From assembly GCA_024742455.1 (NCBI GenBank), contig JANSYL010000001.1, forward strand, positions 434,001 to 498,000: DNA of 64,000 bases, read 5' to 3'. Positions 27,449 to 35,447 of the stretch are shown in pieces. This DNA comes from Paracoccaceae bacterium. GTDB lineage: Bacteria > Pseudomonadota > Alphaproteobacteria > Rhodobacterales > Rhodobacteraceae. Within the stretch, counting starts at the first letter, position 1. Each line of letters begins with the position of its first letter. A program made the position numbers and the translations under genes. Below the pieces are notes generated by a model. The model did not search any database and had not been told where the DNA came from. It worked only from the letters and a program-made list of their open reading frames with translations.

Positions 27449-28825
27449 ATGGCCATCGGTGAGGCAGGCACACTCAGCGACAACACCAATTTCACGGGTG
27501 AGCCGATCTCGGTCAGCTTTACCCAACCCATCGACGATCCCGTCATCGCGCTGATGGCCACCAACAGCGGTGGCAACAAGTTCGCGCTGAGGATCATCGA
27601 GATCGAAACCGACCCGGTCAGCGGGCTGGCCACCGGGTTCACCTTCACCATCGATGAATGGGAAAACCACGATGGCCGCCACCCGGCGGTGGAAGACATC
27701 AACTGGATCGCGGTGAAATCGGGCGTGTCCACCCTGCCCGATGGCCGCAAGATCGAGGCAGGCTATTCCGATGCCGACAGCAACGGCGAACCGGTCAGCC
27801 TGACCCCGGGCACCTTTTCCGAGGCCCCGGTGGTGCTGACCACCGTCGCCTCGGACCGCTTCGCCAGCAATGTCGACAGCGACCCCACCGATGTGACCGC
27901 CGCGGGCTTCACCCTCAGCGTCGAGGAGGCCGAAAGCCAGGACGGCATGCACGGGTTGGAAAAGGTGGCCTGGATCGCCATCGAACCGGGTGGCGACGGG
28001 TCCTTCGGCACGGCATCGAACGACGAAACCGTCGACAGCGACTGGGACAGCTACGGCCTCGACGCGACCTATTCCAACCCGATCACGGTGGCTGAAACCC
28101 AGACCAAGAACGACCCCGATACCGGCAGCGTCATCTTCCGCAATCTCGACCCCGACGAGATCGACCTGCGGTTCGAGGAAGACACGTCCGTCGATGGCGA
28201 TACCGGTCATGCCCCCGAAACGGTGGGCATCGTCACCTTCGAGGCGGGGCTGATTCTGTGCTTCACGCCCGGCACCCTGATCGACACGCCGCTGGGGCCG
28301 CGCCCGGTGGAAACGCTGGGCGAGGGGGACATGGTGCTGACCCGCGATCTGGGTCCGCAGCCCCTGATCTGGACCTGCGGGTCGGACCTGGGGGCCGCGG
28401 CGCTGGCCGCCGACCCGTCTCTGGCGCCGGTCCGCATCCCCGCCCATGCCTTCGGCCCGGGCGCGCCCGCGCGCGATACGCTCGTCTCGCCTCAGCACCG
28501 CCTGCTTCTGACCGGCCCGCAAGCCCAGCTTCTTTTCGGCGAGGCCGAACTGCTGGCGCCCGCCAAGGCCTTGTTCGCCCCGGCAGAGCCCGCCGGCGCT
28601 ACGCGCTATATCCACCTGCTTTTCGACCGCCACCATATCGTCACCGCGAACGGGATGCCGATGGAAAGCTTTCACCCCGGCGACATGGCGAAATCCGCCC
28701 TCGATGCGCACAGCCGGGACCAGCTGTTCACCCGCTTCCCCGATCTGCGCTGGGCCCCTACCGCCTGGGGCCCGACCGCGCGCAGGACGCTCCGCTGCCG
28801 CGAGGCGACGCTGCTCGCGGCCTGA
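27449..28825 (+). CDS. Hint-domain protein with three N-terminal repeats
   Basis: The 458-residue protein ends in a hedgehog/intein-type Hint_2 domain starting at Cys271 in LCFTPGTLIDTPLGPRPVE, with VSPQHRLLL and HIVTANGMPMESFHPG further on. Cys271 would be the nucleophile for self-cleavage. The first 265 residues hold three related units, marked by GFTFTIDEWENHDG (from residue 63), GFTLSVEEAESQDG (from 153) and IDLRFEEDTSVDGDTG (from 238), each followed by a hydrophobic strand. There is no classical signal peptide; the acidic, Asp-rich composition fits a protein exported by a type I system. GGAG precedes the ATG. It interrupts the hisA-hisF order. Confidence 0.88.
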   Translation: MAIGEAGTLSDNTNFTGEPISVSFTQPIDDPVIALMATNSGGNKFALRIIEIETDPVSGLATGFTFTIDEWENHDGRHPAVEDINWIAVKSGVSTLPDGRKIEAGYSDADSNGEPVSLTPGTFSEAPVVLTTVASDRFASNVDSDPTDVTAAGFTLSVEEAESQDGMHGLEKVAWIAIEPGGDGSFGTASNDETVDSDWDSYGLDATYSNPITVAETQTKNDPDTGSVIFRNLDPDEIDLRFEEDTSVDGDTGHAPETVGIVTFEAGLILCFTPGTLIDTPLGPRPVETLGEGDMVLTRDLGPQPLIWTCGSDLGAAALAADPSLAPVRIPAHAFGPGAPARDTLVSPQHRLLLTGPQAQLLFGEAELLAPAKALFAPAEPAGATRYIHLLFDRHHIVTANGMPMESFHPGDMAKSALDAHSRDQLFTRFPDLRWAPTAWGPTARRTLRCREATLLAA

Positions 28826-28862
28826 CCCCTTCATCTTTCCCCAAATACGGTCCTCCCCGGCC
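28826..28862 (-). repeat. Interspersed intergenic repeat, copy B
   Basis: Read on the minus strand this contains GTATTTGGGGAAAGATGAAG preceded by a GGGGAGG stretch. It matches the intergenic segments near 653-690 and 50358-50380. It lies between the Hint gene and hisF and is not part of either. Confidence 0.6.
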
Positions 28863-28901
28863 CGGCTTCCCTCGCCCCGCCTGCTGGGCTAAACCCCGCC
28901 C

Positions 28902-29663
28902 ATGCTCAAGACCCGCATCATCCCCTGTCTCGATGTCGCCGATGGCCGCGTGGTCAAGGGTGTGAATTTCGTCGACCTGGTCGATGCCGGCGACCCCGTG
29001 GAACAGGCGCAGGCCTATGATGCGGCGGGCGCGGACGAGCTGTGTTTTCTGGATATCAAGGCCACCCATGAAAACCGTGGCACGATCTATGACCTCGCCA
29101 CCCGCACCGCCGAACACTGTTTCATGCCGCTGACCATCGGCGGCGGCGTCCGCACGGTCGATGATGTCAGGAACCTGCTTCTCGCCGGGGCCGACAAGGT
29201 CAGCTTCAACTCCGCCGCTGTCGCCGACCCCGACGTGGTCGCGCGCGCGGCCGACAAGTTCGGATCGCAATGCATCGTCGTGGCCATCGACGCGAAAGCG
29301 GTGGCGCCGGACCGGTGGGAGATTTTCACCCATGGCGGGCGCCAGCCCACGGGCGTGGATGCGGTGGATTTCGCCAACACGGTCGTCGCCAAGGGCGCGG
29401 GCGAGATCCTTTTGACCTCGATGGACCGGGACGGGACGAAATCAGGGTTCGACCTGGCGCTGACCCGCACCATCTCGGATGCGGTGCCGGTGCCGGTGAT
29501 CGCGAGCGGCGGGGTCGGCACGCTCGATCATCTGGTCGAGGGCGTGACCAGGGGCGGGGCCAGCGCCGTTCTGGCCGCCTCGATCTTTCATTTCGGCACC
29601 TATTCCATTGCCGAGGCCAAGGCGCATATGGCCGCCGCGGGCATCCCCATGAGGCTGACATGA
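28902..29663 (+). CDS. hisF: Imidazole glycerol phosphate synthase, cyclase subunit
   Basis: The 253-residue (beta-alpha)8 enzyme starts with the canonical [23 protein letters not shown]. It contains the catalytic aspartates in IPCLDV and [15 protein letters not shown] and the phosphate loop [11 protein letters not shown]. It works with HisH to make imidazole glycerol phosphate and AICAR. hisE overlaps its stop codon by four bases. Confidence 0.98.
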   Translation: MLKTRIIPCLDVADGRVVKGVNFVDLVDAGDPVEQAQAYDAAGADELCFLDIKATHENRGTIYDLATRTAEHCFMPLTIGGGVRTVDDVRNLLLAGADKVSFNSAAVADPDVVARAADKFGSQCIVVAIDAKAVAPDRWEIFTHGGRQPTGVDAVDFANTVVAKGAGEILLTSMDRDGTKSGFDLALTRTISDAVPVPVIASGGVGTLDHLVEGVTRGGASAVLAASIFHFGTYSIAEAKAHMAAAGIPMRLT

Positions 29664-29971
29664 GTGATGCCCTGATCCGGCTGGCCGCCACCATCGCGGC
29701 GCGCAAGGGGGCCGACCCCGAGGCATCCTGGACCGCGAAACTGCTGTCCAAGGGGCCCGAGAAGGCGGCCGAGAAATTCGGCGAAGAAGCGGTCGAGGCG
29801 ATCATCGAGGCGGTCAGGGGCGACCGCGACGCGCTGACGCGCGAGGCGGCGGACGTGATCTATCACCTGCTGGTGATGCTGGCCGCGCGCGATGTGACGC
29901 TGCAGGATGTCCTGGCGGAACTGGAGGCCCGCGAGGGCCGATCGGGCGTCGAGGAAAAGGCCAGCCGCTGA
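29660..29971 (+). CDS. hisE: Phosphoribosyl-ATP pyrophosphatase
   Basis: The 103-residue all-helical protein hydrolyses phosphoribosyl-ATP, the second step of histidine synthesis. The MazG-like metal motif is clear in [13 protein letters not shown] and [14 protein letters not shown]. It is separate from HisI, as in other alphaproteobacteria. The ATG overlaps the hisF stop codon (ATGA). Two perfect palindromes follow its own stop. Confidence 0.97.
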   Translation: MSDALIRLAATIAARKGADPEASWTAKLLSKGPEKAAEKFGEEAVEAIIEAVRGDRDALTREAADVIYHLLVMLAARDVTLQDVLAELEAREGRSGVEEKASR

Positions 29972-29974
29972 GCG

Positions 29975-30017
29975 CGTTTTTCTGCAGAAAAACGGCCCGG
30001 AAAACTGCAGTTTTCCG
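29975..30017. repeat. Two CTGCAG-centred perfect palindromes after hisE
   Basis: Two 20-base perfect palindromes stand three bases apart: CGTTTTTCTGCAGAAAAACG at 29975-29994 and CGGAAAACTGCAGTTTTCCG at 29998-30017. They fill the gap between the facing genes hisE and the CoA-binding protein gene, and probably terminate transcription in both directions. Confidence 0.85.
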
Positions 30018-30024
30018 CACCCTG

Positions 30025-30498
30025 TCACAGCTTCGACGAAATGATCCCCGTTGCGAACCCGCCCATGCGCAGTTCGCCGAACAGCCGCTGATACTCGATC
30101 TTGGGGCATCGGTTCTGGATCACCGTCAGCCCCGCCGCCTCGGCCTTGGCGGTGGCTTGCGGGTGGGTCACCCCGATCTGCATCCAGATCACGCCCGGGC
30201 GCGGGTCCATCGCCAGCGCCGCGTCCACGATTTCGGGTACCGCCTCGGGTCGGCGGAAGATGTCGATGATATCGACCCGGCCCTCGATCTCGGCCAGATC
30301 GCCCACCACGGTTTCCCCGAACAGCGTCTCGCCCGCATGGCCCGGGTTCACCGGCACCACGTCAAAGCCTTTCAGCTTCAGGTAGCGGCCCACGTAATGG
30401 CTGGGCCGCACCGGGTTGGGCGACACGCCCACGCAGGCAAAGCGCTTTGGCCGGGTAAGGATGCGGCGCAACAGGTCGTCGGAGGGTGTTTCGGTCAT
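30025..30498 (-). CDS. CoA-binding domain protein (YccU-like)
   Basis: The 157-residue protein has a Rossmann CoA-binding fold. It shows FACVGVSPNPVRPSHYVGRYLKLKGFDVVPVNPGHAGETLFGE near residues 20-62, then VDIIDIFRRPEAVPEIVDAAL and VIWMQIGVTHPQATAKAEAAG. Members bind CoA but have no firmly assigned reaction. A hairpin terminator lies just upstream on the same strand, so it has its own promoter or is separated from the YHS gene. Confidence 0.9.
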   Translation of the reverse strand: MTETPSDDLLRRILTRPKRFACVGVSPNPVRPSHYVGRYLKLKGFDVVPVNPGHAGETLFGETVVGDLAEIEGRVDIIDIFRRPEAVPEIVDAALAMDPRPGVIWMQIGVTHPQATAKAEAAGLTVIQNRCPKIEYQRLFGELRMGGFATGIISSKL

Positions 30499-30513
30499 GC
30501 CCTCACGTTAAAC

Positions 30514-30541
30514 AAAAAAGCGCCCGCAGCAAGGCGGGCGC
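30514..30541 (-). terminator. Rho-independent terminator on the minus strand
   Basis: The stem GCGCCCGC with GCGGGCGC closes a six-base loop and is followed on the minus strand by six T residues and then GTTT. It lies 120 bases after the YHS-gene stop and just before the CoA-binding gene. Confidence 0.85.
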
Positions 30542-30566
30542 AGGCACGGAACGAGGGACAGTGATG

Positions 30567-30594
30567 GACGGGCGGTGTTCCGAACCGCCCCGTC
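30567..30594. other. Hairpin in the YHS to CoA-binding intergenic gap
   Basis: GACGGGCGGT pairs with ACCGCCCCGTC with one bulged base. With the strong terminator 25 bases further along the minus strand, the gap could hold a structured leader or small RNA. No coding frame is visible in it. Confidence 0.4.
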
Positions 30595-30659
30595 TGAACC
30601 TTTACATAGGCACGCACGGGGCGGATTTAAGCCTTGCTACGAAAACGTGATCGGGCGGA

Positions 30660-31115
30660 TCAGCCCAGGATCGCGGGCCAGTTCGCCTCGCCCTGCGCCA
30701 CGACATCGGGCAATTCCGCCAGCCAGTTTTCCCGCACCCGCAGATTGGCGTTCAGAAACAGGCGGCCTTCGAAAATGCTCCAGGCTTCGGGCACGGTCGG
30801 CGCCAGATACCCGTGCGACGCGGCCCAGGCGCAATAGCCGCCGAATACCGGGGCAAAGGCCTCGGGCGTGGCAGCGAACCGGTCGCGGGTCTCGGTGCTG
30901 GCGAAATGCCAGGTCGCGCCGTTCCAGTCATGGGTGATGTCACCCGCGCCATCGACCGGCCGGCCCGCATCGAAATAGGCGACCGGGTCGGCCCCGCGAA
31001 TGGCTCGGCCCCGGCGTTCGAAGACCGGCGGTTCTGCGGCAAGCGCGGGACGTGTGAGCGACAGCACCACCGGGGCGGCAAGGGCGGCGGTCAGAAGGCT
31101 GCGGCGGGTCTGCAT
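30660..31115 (-). CDS. Exported YHS-domain protein
   Basis: I start at the ATG at 31115, which has AAAGGA upstream and opens a Tat-like signal (QTRRSLLTAALAAPVVLSLTRPALA). The 151-residue protein contains the YHS pattern: GRAIRGADPVAYFDAGRPVDG, HDWNGATWHFASTETRDRFAATPEAFAPVFGGYCAWA near residues 65-101. YHS domains are linked to metal-binding or metal-transport proteins. The ending WPAILG is usual for this family. It is predicted to be periplasmic. Confidence 0.88.
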   Translation of the reverse strand: MQTRRSLLTAALAAPVVLSLTRPALAAEPPVFERRGRAIRGADPVAYFDAGRPVDGAGDITHDWNGATWHFASTETRDRFAATPEAFAPVFGGYCAWAASHGYLAPTVPEAWSIFEGRLFLNANLRVRENWLAELPDVVAQGEANWPAILG

Positions 31116-31259
31116 GGGCGGGGTCCTTTCGGCCAGCGACATCGGTCAGGGACAGATGGCAAAGCCGCGCCATCCCGCCAAGTCAGGTTTCACCGGCGTG
31201 ACGCCCTTGTGAGAACCACGTGAGACCGGTGTGACAGCCGAAGGACCGGCAATGCCCCC

Positions 31260-31577
31260 TCAGTCGAAGATGTCCTCGAACAGGTCAAAGGCATCCTCAA
31301 ACGCGTCCTTCCAATCGATCTTTCGCTTTTTCTTCTTTTTCTTCTTTGCCTTGCGTCCATCCCAATCGGGCAGCGCGGTGCCGAACCCGTGCGGCGCGGG
31401 GCGCGGGCGCGAGGGTTTCTTGGGCCGGTCGGGTTCCGGCGCCTTCAGCCATTTCATTTCATGCAGCGGCGCGCCGCAGGCCCCGCAGGCCAGTTCATGG
31501 CCCTGCCGTGCGGTCAGTTCCAGCGTCTGCCGCCGCCCGCAATAGGAACAGGTCGCGATCTTGGTCTGAGGTCTCAT
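31260..31577 (-). CDS. Small zinc-ribbon protein with lysine tract
   Basis: The 105-residue protein has two CxxC pairs, CSYCGRRQ near residue 10 and CGACGAPLHEM near residue 31, which should form a zinc ribbon. A proline/arginine linker follows, then a striking basic run (KAKKKKKKKRK). An acidic amphipathic C-terminal helix (WKDAFEDAFDLFEDIFD) ends it. It resembles uncharacterised Rhodobacteraceae proteins. The basic run suggests nucleic-acid or membrane binding. It precedes rlmB's stop codon by a few bases and is probably independent of it. Confidence 0.75.
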   Translation of the reverse strand: MRPQTKIATCSYCGRRQTLELTARQGHELACGACGAPLHEMKWLKAPEPDRPKKPSRPRPAPHGFGTALPDWDGRKAKKKKKKKRKIDWKDAFEDAFDLFEDIFD

Positions 31578-31580
31578 GGC

Positions 31581-32360
31581 TTACTCCGCGGCTCGCAGGG
31601 CATATAGGGCGACGGCGGCGGCATTGGAGACATTTAGCGACCCGAACGCCCCCGCCGCGTCAATGCGCAGCATTCCGTCGCACAGGCTGCGGGTGCGGTC
31701 GCGCAGGCCCGGTCCCTCGGCCCCGAGCACAATGGCCACCGGTCGGTCGGCATGACCCGGCGCGGCGCTGCGCAGATCGTCCTTTGCCTCGCCATCGAAG
31801 CCCAGGCAGGTATAGCCCATCTCGCGCAGCACCCCCATCGCATCGCCCAGGTTCGGCACCCTCAGATAGGGCTGGCGTTCCAGGGCGCCCGAGGCGGTTT
31901 TCGCCAGCGCCCCCGATTCCGGGGCCGAATGACGGGCAGGCGCGATAACGGCACGCGCCCCGAACACCTCGGCGCTGCGCAGGATCGCACCCACGTTATG
32001 GGGGTCGCTGACCCGGTCCAGCAGCACAAGGCGCGGCGCGCCCATCCCCGGCTCGGCAAGATCGCGCAGGCTGCCCCAATCGAGCGGCAACACCTCCAGC
32101 GCTGCCCCCTGGTGCACCGATCCGGGATCGAGCGGGGCAGGAAATTTGCGGGGGTCCGCGATCTCGACCGGGACGCCCGAGGCCGCGACCGCATCGCCCA
32201 GCCGGTCGGCGGCGTTGCGCGTTACCACGAGACGCAGCTTTTCCCGGCGCGGGTTCAAAAGCGCATCGTGCACCGCATGCAGGCCGAACAGCCAGATCGG
32301 CTGCGGCCCGGCGCGGCCCGCGCGTTCCTTTTCGATCACCCAAGCCGGTTTCCTGGCCAT
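31581..32360 (-). CDS. rlmB: 23S rRNA (guanosine-2251-2'-O)-methyltransferase, SpoU/TrmH family
   Basis: I start at the ATG at 32360, with GGCGGAG upstream and the usual RlmB opening PIWLFGLHAVHDALLNP. The 259-residue protein has an N-terminal substrate-binding domain. Its SPOUT knot carries LVLLDRVSDPHNVGAILRSAEVFGA, VIVLGAEGPGLRD and a final AAGAFGSLNVSNAAAVALY. It methylates the ribosomal peptidyl-transferase loop. Its length is normal. A tRNA-Tyr gene is divergent from it, about 100 bases away. Confidence 0.93.
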   Translation of the reverse strand: MARKPAWVIEKERAGRAGPQPIWLFGLHAVHDALLNPRREKLRLVVTRNAADRLGDAVAASGVPVEIADPRKFPAPLDPGSVHQGAALEVLPLDWGSLRDLAEPGMGAPRLVLLDRVSDPHNVGAILRSAEVFGARAVIAPARHSAPESGALAKTASGALERQPYLRVPNLGDAMGVLREMGYTCLGFDGEAKDDLRSAAPGHADRPVAIVLGAEGPGLRDRTRSLCDGMLRIDAAGAFGSLNVSNAAAVALYALRAAE

Positions 32361-32466
32361 CTTCCACTCCGCCGCTGTCGCGCAGCCCCTGTCGCACAGC
32401 CGGACCGGTTTGACCATGTTTCCGACTTGACCCGCCAAACCGCCCCCGATATTCCGCCCCAGCGTC

Positions 32467-32550
32467 GGGCGACGTGCTGCAAGGTGCGGCAGCGGACTGT
32501 AACTCCGCCGGGGAGACCCATGCCTGGTTCGATTCCAGGGTCGCCCACCA
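32467..32550 (+). tRNA. tRNA-Tyr (anticodon GTA)
   Basis: The 84-base sequence folds as a class II tRNA. The acceptor stem GGGCGAC pairs with GTCGCCC, followed by ACCA encoded in the DNA. The D stem is GCTG with CGGC. The anticodon stem GCGGA with TCCGC holds loop CTGTAAC, with anticodon GTA at 32499-32501. A long variable arm carries GGG-AGA-CCC. The T stem is CCTGG with CCAGG around TTCGATT. Base 8 reads G and base 14 reads C, where U and A are usual. Confidence 0.9.
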
Positions 32551-32628
32551 TCCCCCCCTTCCGGTTTCCGTTTACACCGCAAGGCCGCGCTGGCACGGTC
32601 GCCCAAGGACCAGTGACAGCGACCGACC

Positions 32629-33900
32629 ATGCCCCTGACCGACGCCACACATGACCCCGAACGGCGATCCTGGGTCGACAGCGCAAACGCGCCAGACAGC
32701 GATTTCCCGATCCAGAACCTGCCCTGGGGCGTGTTTTCCGCGGGCGACGGGCCACGCCGGGTGGGGGTGGCGATCGGCGAGATGATCGTCGATGTAACCG
32801 CGCTGGAGGCGGATGGGGTTCTGGAACCCGCCCCCGGTGAACAGGTGTTCGCCCGGGGCATCCTGAACCCGTTCATGGCCCTGACACCCACGGTCTGGAC
32901 CGAAACCCGCGCCCGCCTCGCCGACCTGCTGGATGCCGCGACAGGCGACCGTGCCCTGCCGCTGGTGGCGCAATCCGATGCGCGGATGCACCTGCCGGTT
33001 TTCGTGCGCAGCTTCACCGATTTCTACGCGTCCAAGGAACACGCGACCAATGTGGGTTCGATGTTCCGCGACCCCGACAATGCGCTGATGCCCAACTGGC
33101 TGCACATTCCCATCGGCTATAACGGGCGCGCCTCGACCGTGGTGGTATCGGGGACAGAGATCACCCGGCCACTGGGTCAGCTCAAGGGCCCAGATGACGA
33201 TGCCCCGCGCCTCGGCCCATCGGCGAAACTGGATATCGAACTGGAACTGGGCGCCCTCGTCGGCACAGCCACCCGCATGGGCCAGCCCCTCACGACCGCG
33301 CAGGCGGAGGCGGCGATCTTCGGTTACGTCCTTCTGAACGACTGGTCGGCGCGCGATATCCAGGTCTGGGAATACCAGCCGCTGGGGCCGTTCCAGTCCA
33401 AGGCCTTCGCCACTTCGATCAGCCCCTGGATCGTGACCCGCGACGCGCTGGCACCGTTCCGCCACCCCACCCCACCCCGCGACCTGCCGCTGCTGCCCTA
33501 CCTCGAGGAGGCGACGGCCAACAATTTCGACATCCATCTGGAAATCGACCTGGCCGCAGAGGGATGCGCGCCCGTTACAGTGGCGCGGACCAACGCCAGA
33601 TACCTCTACTATTCCGCCGCGCAGCAGCTGACCCATCACGCGCTGTCGGGCTGTGCGATGGAGGTGGGGGATCTGCTCGGGTCCGGCACGATCTCGGGTC
33701 CGGCGCCCGACAGTCTTGGCTCGCTGCTGGAACTGACCTGGAACGGGCGTGATCCGATTGCGCTGCCCGACGGGCAGGAACGCAGGTTTCTGGAAGACGG
33801 CGACACCGTCACCCTGCGCGGCTGGTGCGAGGGCGCCTATCGCATCGGGTTCGGCACCTGCAGCGGCACGATCAGACCTGCACCCGTCCCCCCGGCATGA
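32629..33900 (+). CDS. fahA: Fumarylacetoacetase
   Basis: The 423-residue protein cleaves fumarylacetoacetate to fumarate and acetoacetate, the last step of tyrosine/homogentisate degradation. It has an N-terminal SH3-like domain and the catalytic FAH domain with FVRSFTDFYASKEHATNVG, HIPIGYNGRAS, KLDIELELGALVG and NDWSARDIQVWEYQPLGPFQSKAF. The ending with GSGTISGP and the hydrophobic tail are usual. maiA follows after four bases, so the two form a unit. Confidence 0.97.
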   Translation: MPLTDATHDPERRSWVDSANAPDSDFPIQNLPWGVFSAGDGPRRVGVAIGEMIVDVTALEADGVLEPAPGEQVFARGILNPFMALTPTVWTETRARLADLLDAATGDRALPLVAQSDARMHLPVFVRSFTDFYASKEHATNVGSMFRDPDNALMPNWLHIPIGYNGRASTVVVSGTEITRPLGQLKGPDDDAPRLGPSAKLDIELELGALVGTATRMGQPLTTAQAEAAIFGYVLLNDWSARDIQVWEYQPLGPFQSKAFATSISPWIVTRDALAPFRHPTPPRDLPLLPYLEEATANNFDIHLEIDLAAEGCAPVTVARTNARYLYYSAAQQLTHHALSGCAMEVGDLLGSGTISGPAPDSLGSLLELTWNGRDPIALPDGQERRFLEDGDTVTLRGWCEGAYRIGFGTCSGTIRPAPVPPA

Positions 33901-33904
33901 TCCC

Positions 33905-34558
33905 ATGACCGCCATCACGCTTTACGATTTTCCGAAATCCTCGGCCGCCTACCGGGTGCGGATCGGGCTGGGGCTGAAAGGGCTGACATGGCGGACGGTT
34001 CCCGTCGATCTGGCCTCGGGCGCGCAGCGCGGGGCCGATCACCGGGCGCGCAACGCCCAGGGGCTTGTGCCCGTGCTGGACATCGACGGGCAACGCCTGA
34101 CGCAATCGCTGGCGATGCTTGAATACCTGGACGACACGCGCCCCGATCCGCCCTTTCTGCCGGACGCGCCGCGGGCCCGCGCCCGCGCACGCCAGATCGC
34201 CCATATCATCGCGATGGATATCCACCCGGTGAACAATTCCGGGGTGCTCGCCCATGTCGAGGCACTGACCGGCGGGGGCGAGGCGGCCCGGATCGAGTGG
34301 ATGCGGCACTTCATGCCCAAGGGGCTGGCGGGGGTGGAGGCGCTGCTGGACCCCGGGCGCGGCGGGCCGTTCTGCGTCGGGCCGGCCCCGACACTGGCCG
34401 ATATCTGCCTGATCCCGCAGGTCTACAACGCCCGGCGCTGGGGCATCGACCTTGCCCCCTTCCCGCACATCCGTGCGGTGGACCTGGCCTGCGCCGACCT
34501 GCCCGCCTTTGCCGCCGCCCATCCCGACAGGGTCGCGCCGCAGGACGGGGCCGGCTGA
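33905..34558 (+). CDS. maiA: Maleylacetoacetate isomerase (zeta-class GST)
   Basis: The 217-residue protein has the zeta-GST active-site pattern F-P-K-S-S-A-A-Y-R-V-R in the thioredoxin-like N-terminal half, the family motif NAQGLVPVLDIDGQRLTQSLAMLEYLDD, and the C-terminal helical domain with FCVGPAPTLADICLIPQVYNARRW. It isomerises maleylacetoacetate to fumarylacetoacetate with glutathione, feeding FahA encoded just upstream. Confidence 0.95.
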   Translation: MTAITLYDFPKSSAAYRVRIGLGLKGLTWRTVPVDLASGAQRGADHRARNAQGLVPVLDIDGQRLTQSLAMLEYLDDTRPDPPFLPDAPRARARARQIAHIIAMDIHPVNNSGVLAHVEALTGGGEAARIEWMRHFMPKGLAGVEALLDPGRGGPFCVGPAPTLADICLIPQVYNARRWGIDLAPFPHIRAVDLACADLPAFAAAHPDRVAPQDGAG

Positions 34559-34701
34559 CGCGACCTGCCCCGATCTTTGCGGTTTCTTCATGCCTTCGGG
34601 TGATCCTTTGCCCCGAAACCTGCGGATAGCGGCCGGGGCAGCCCGCACTGCCCCCCCGCACCCGCGCGCCCGTATCGGTTTTGCAGCTTCCTGGGGGGAC
34701 C

Positions 34702-35364
34702 ATGACCCTGGTTCCGGATCATCGCAGTTTCGCGGCACCCGCGGCCAAGGCAGCGCGGGGGCGCGGCAGGGCGCGCGACGCCTATCCCCTGGTCAAACGC
34801 GGCTTTGACCTTGGATTTGCCACGCTGGTGCTGCTGCCTGCCACGCTGATCACGGCGCTGGTGCTGGTGGTGGTCAACCCGGTCCACAACCCCGGCCCGC
34901 TGCTGTACTGGCAGAAACGCATGGGCCATGGCTGCCGCCCGTTCAAGGCGGTGAAGTTCCGGACCATGACCGTGACGGCGCGCGCCCGGCGCGGTCCCGA
35001 TGACCCGGTCGAGCGGGACCGGATCACGCGTCTGGGCAATTGGCTGCGTCGCACCCGGTTCGACGAATTGCCGCAAATCCTCAATGTCTATCGCGGCGAG
35101 ATGAGCCTGATCGGCCCGCGCCCCGATTGCTTTCGCCACGCGCTTCATTTCAAGCGGGTGATCCCCGAATACCGCCACCGCCACGCGATCCGGCCGGGGA
35201 TCAGCGGGCTGGCCCAGATCGAACTGGGCTATGCCGAGGCGACGGAGGCGACGGTGCGGAAAACGCGGGCCGATCTGGCCTATATCCGTCACGCCGGTTT
35301 CCGGTTGGACATGTGGATCGTCTGGCAGACCATTCTTACCGTGGCGGGCGGACGCGGCGCGTGA
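34702..35364 (+). CDS. Undecaprenyl-phosphate sugar-phosphate transferase (ExoY/WcaJ type)
   Basis: I use the ATG at 34702, which follows GGGGGGA, rather than an earlier in-frame one. The 220-residue protein has one membrane segment near residues 32-60 (FATLVLLPATLITALVLVV). The catalytic core then reads KRMGHGCRPFKAVKFRTM, TRLGNWLRRTRFDELPQILNV, and GEMSLIGPRPD. It starts a repeat unit by moving a sugar-1-phosphate onto undecaprenyl phosphate. The gene is followed after 83 bases by a GT-A-like protein gene, suggesting surface-polysaccharide work. Confidence 0.93.
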   Translation: MTLVPDHRSFAAPAAKAARGRGRARDAYPLVKRGFDLGFATLVLLPATLITALVLVVVNPVHNPGPLLYWQKRMGHGCRPFKAVKFRTMTVTARARRGPDDPVERDRITRLGNWLRRTRFDELPQILNVYRGEMSLIGPRPDCFRHALHFKRVIPEYRHRHAIRPGISGLAQIELGYAEATEATVRKTRADLAYIRHAGFRLDMWIVWQTILTVAGGRGA

Positions 35365-35447
35365 TCGCGCATGGCCCCGCGCGGCACATGCGGCTATAAG
35401 GGCCGGACCACCGGCCCCGGACACACAGGCCCAAGACCGAGCATTGC

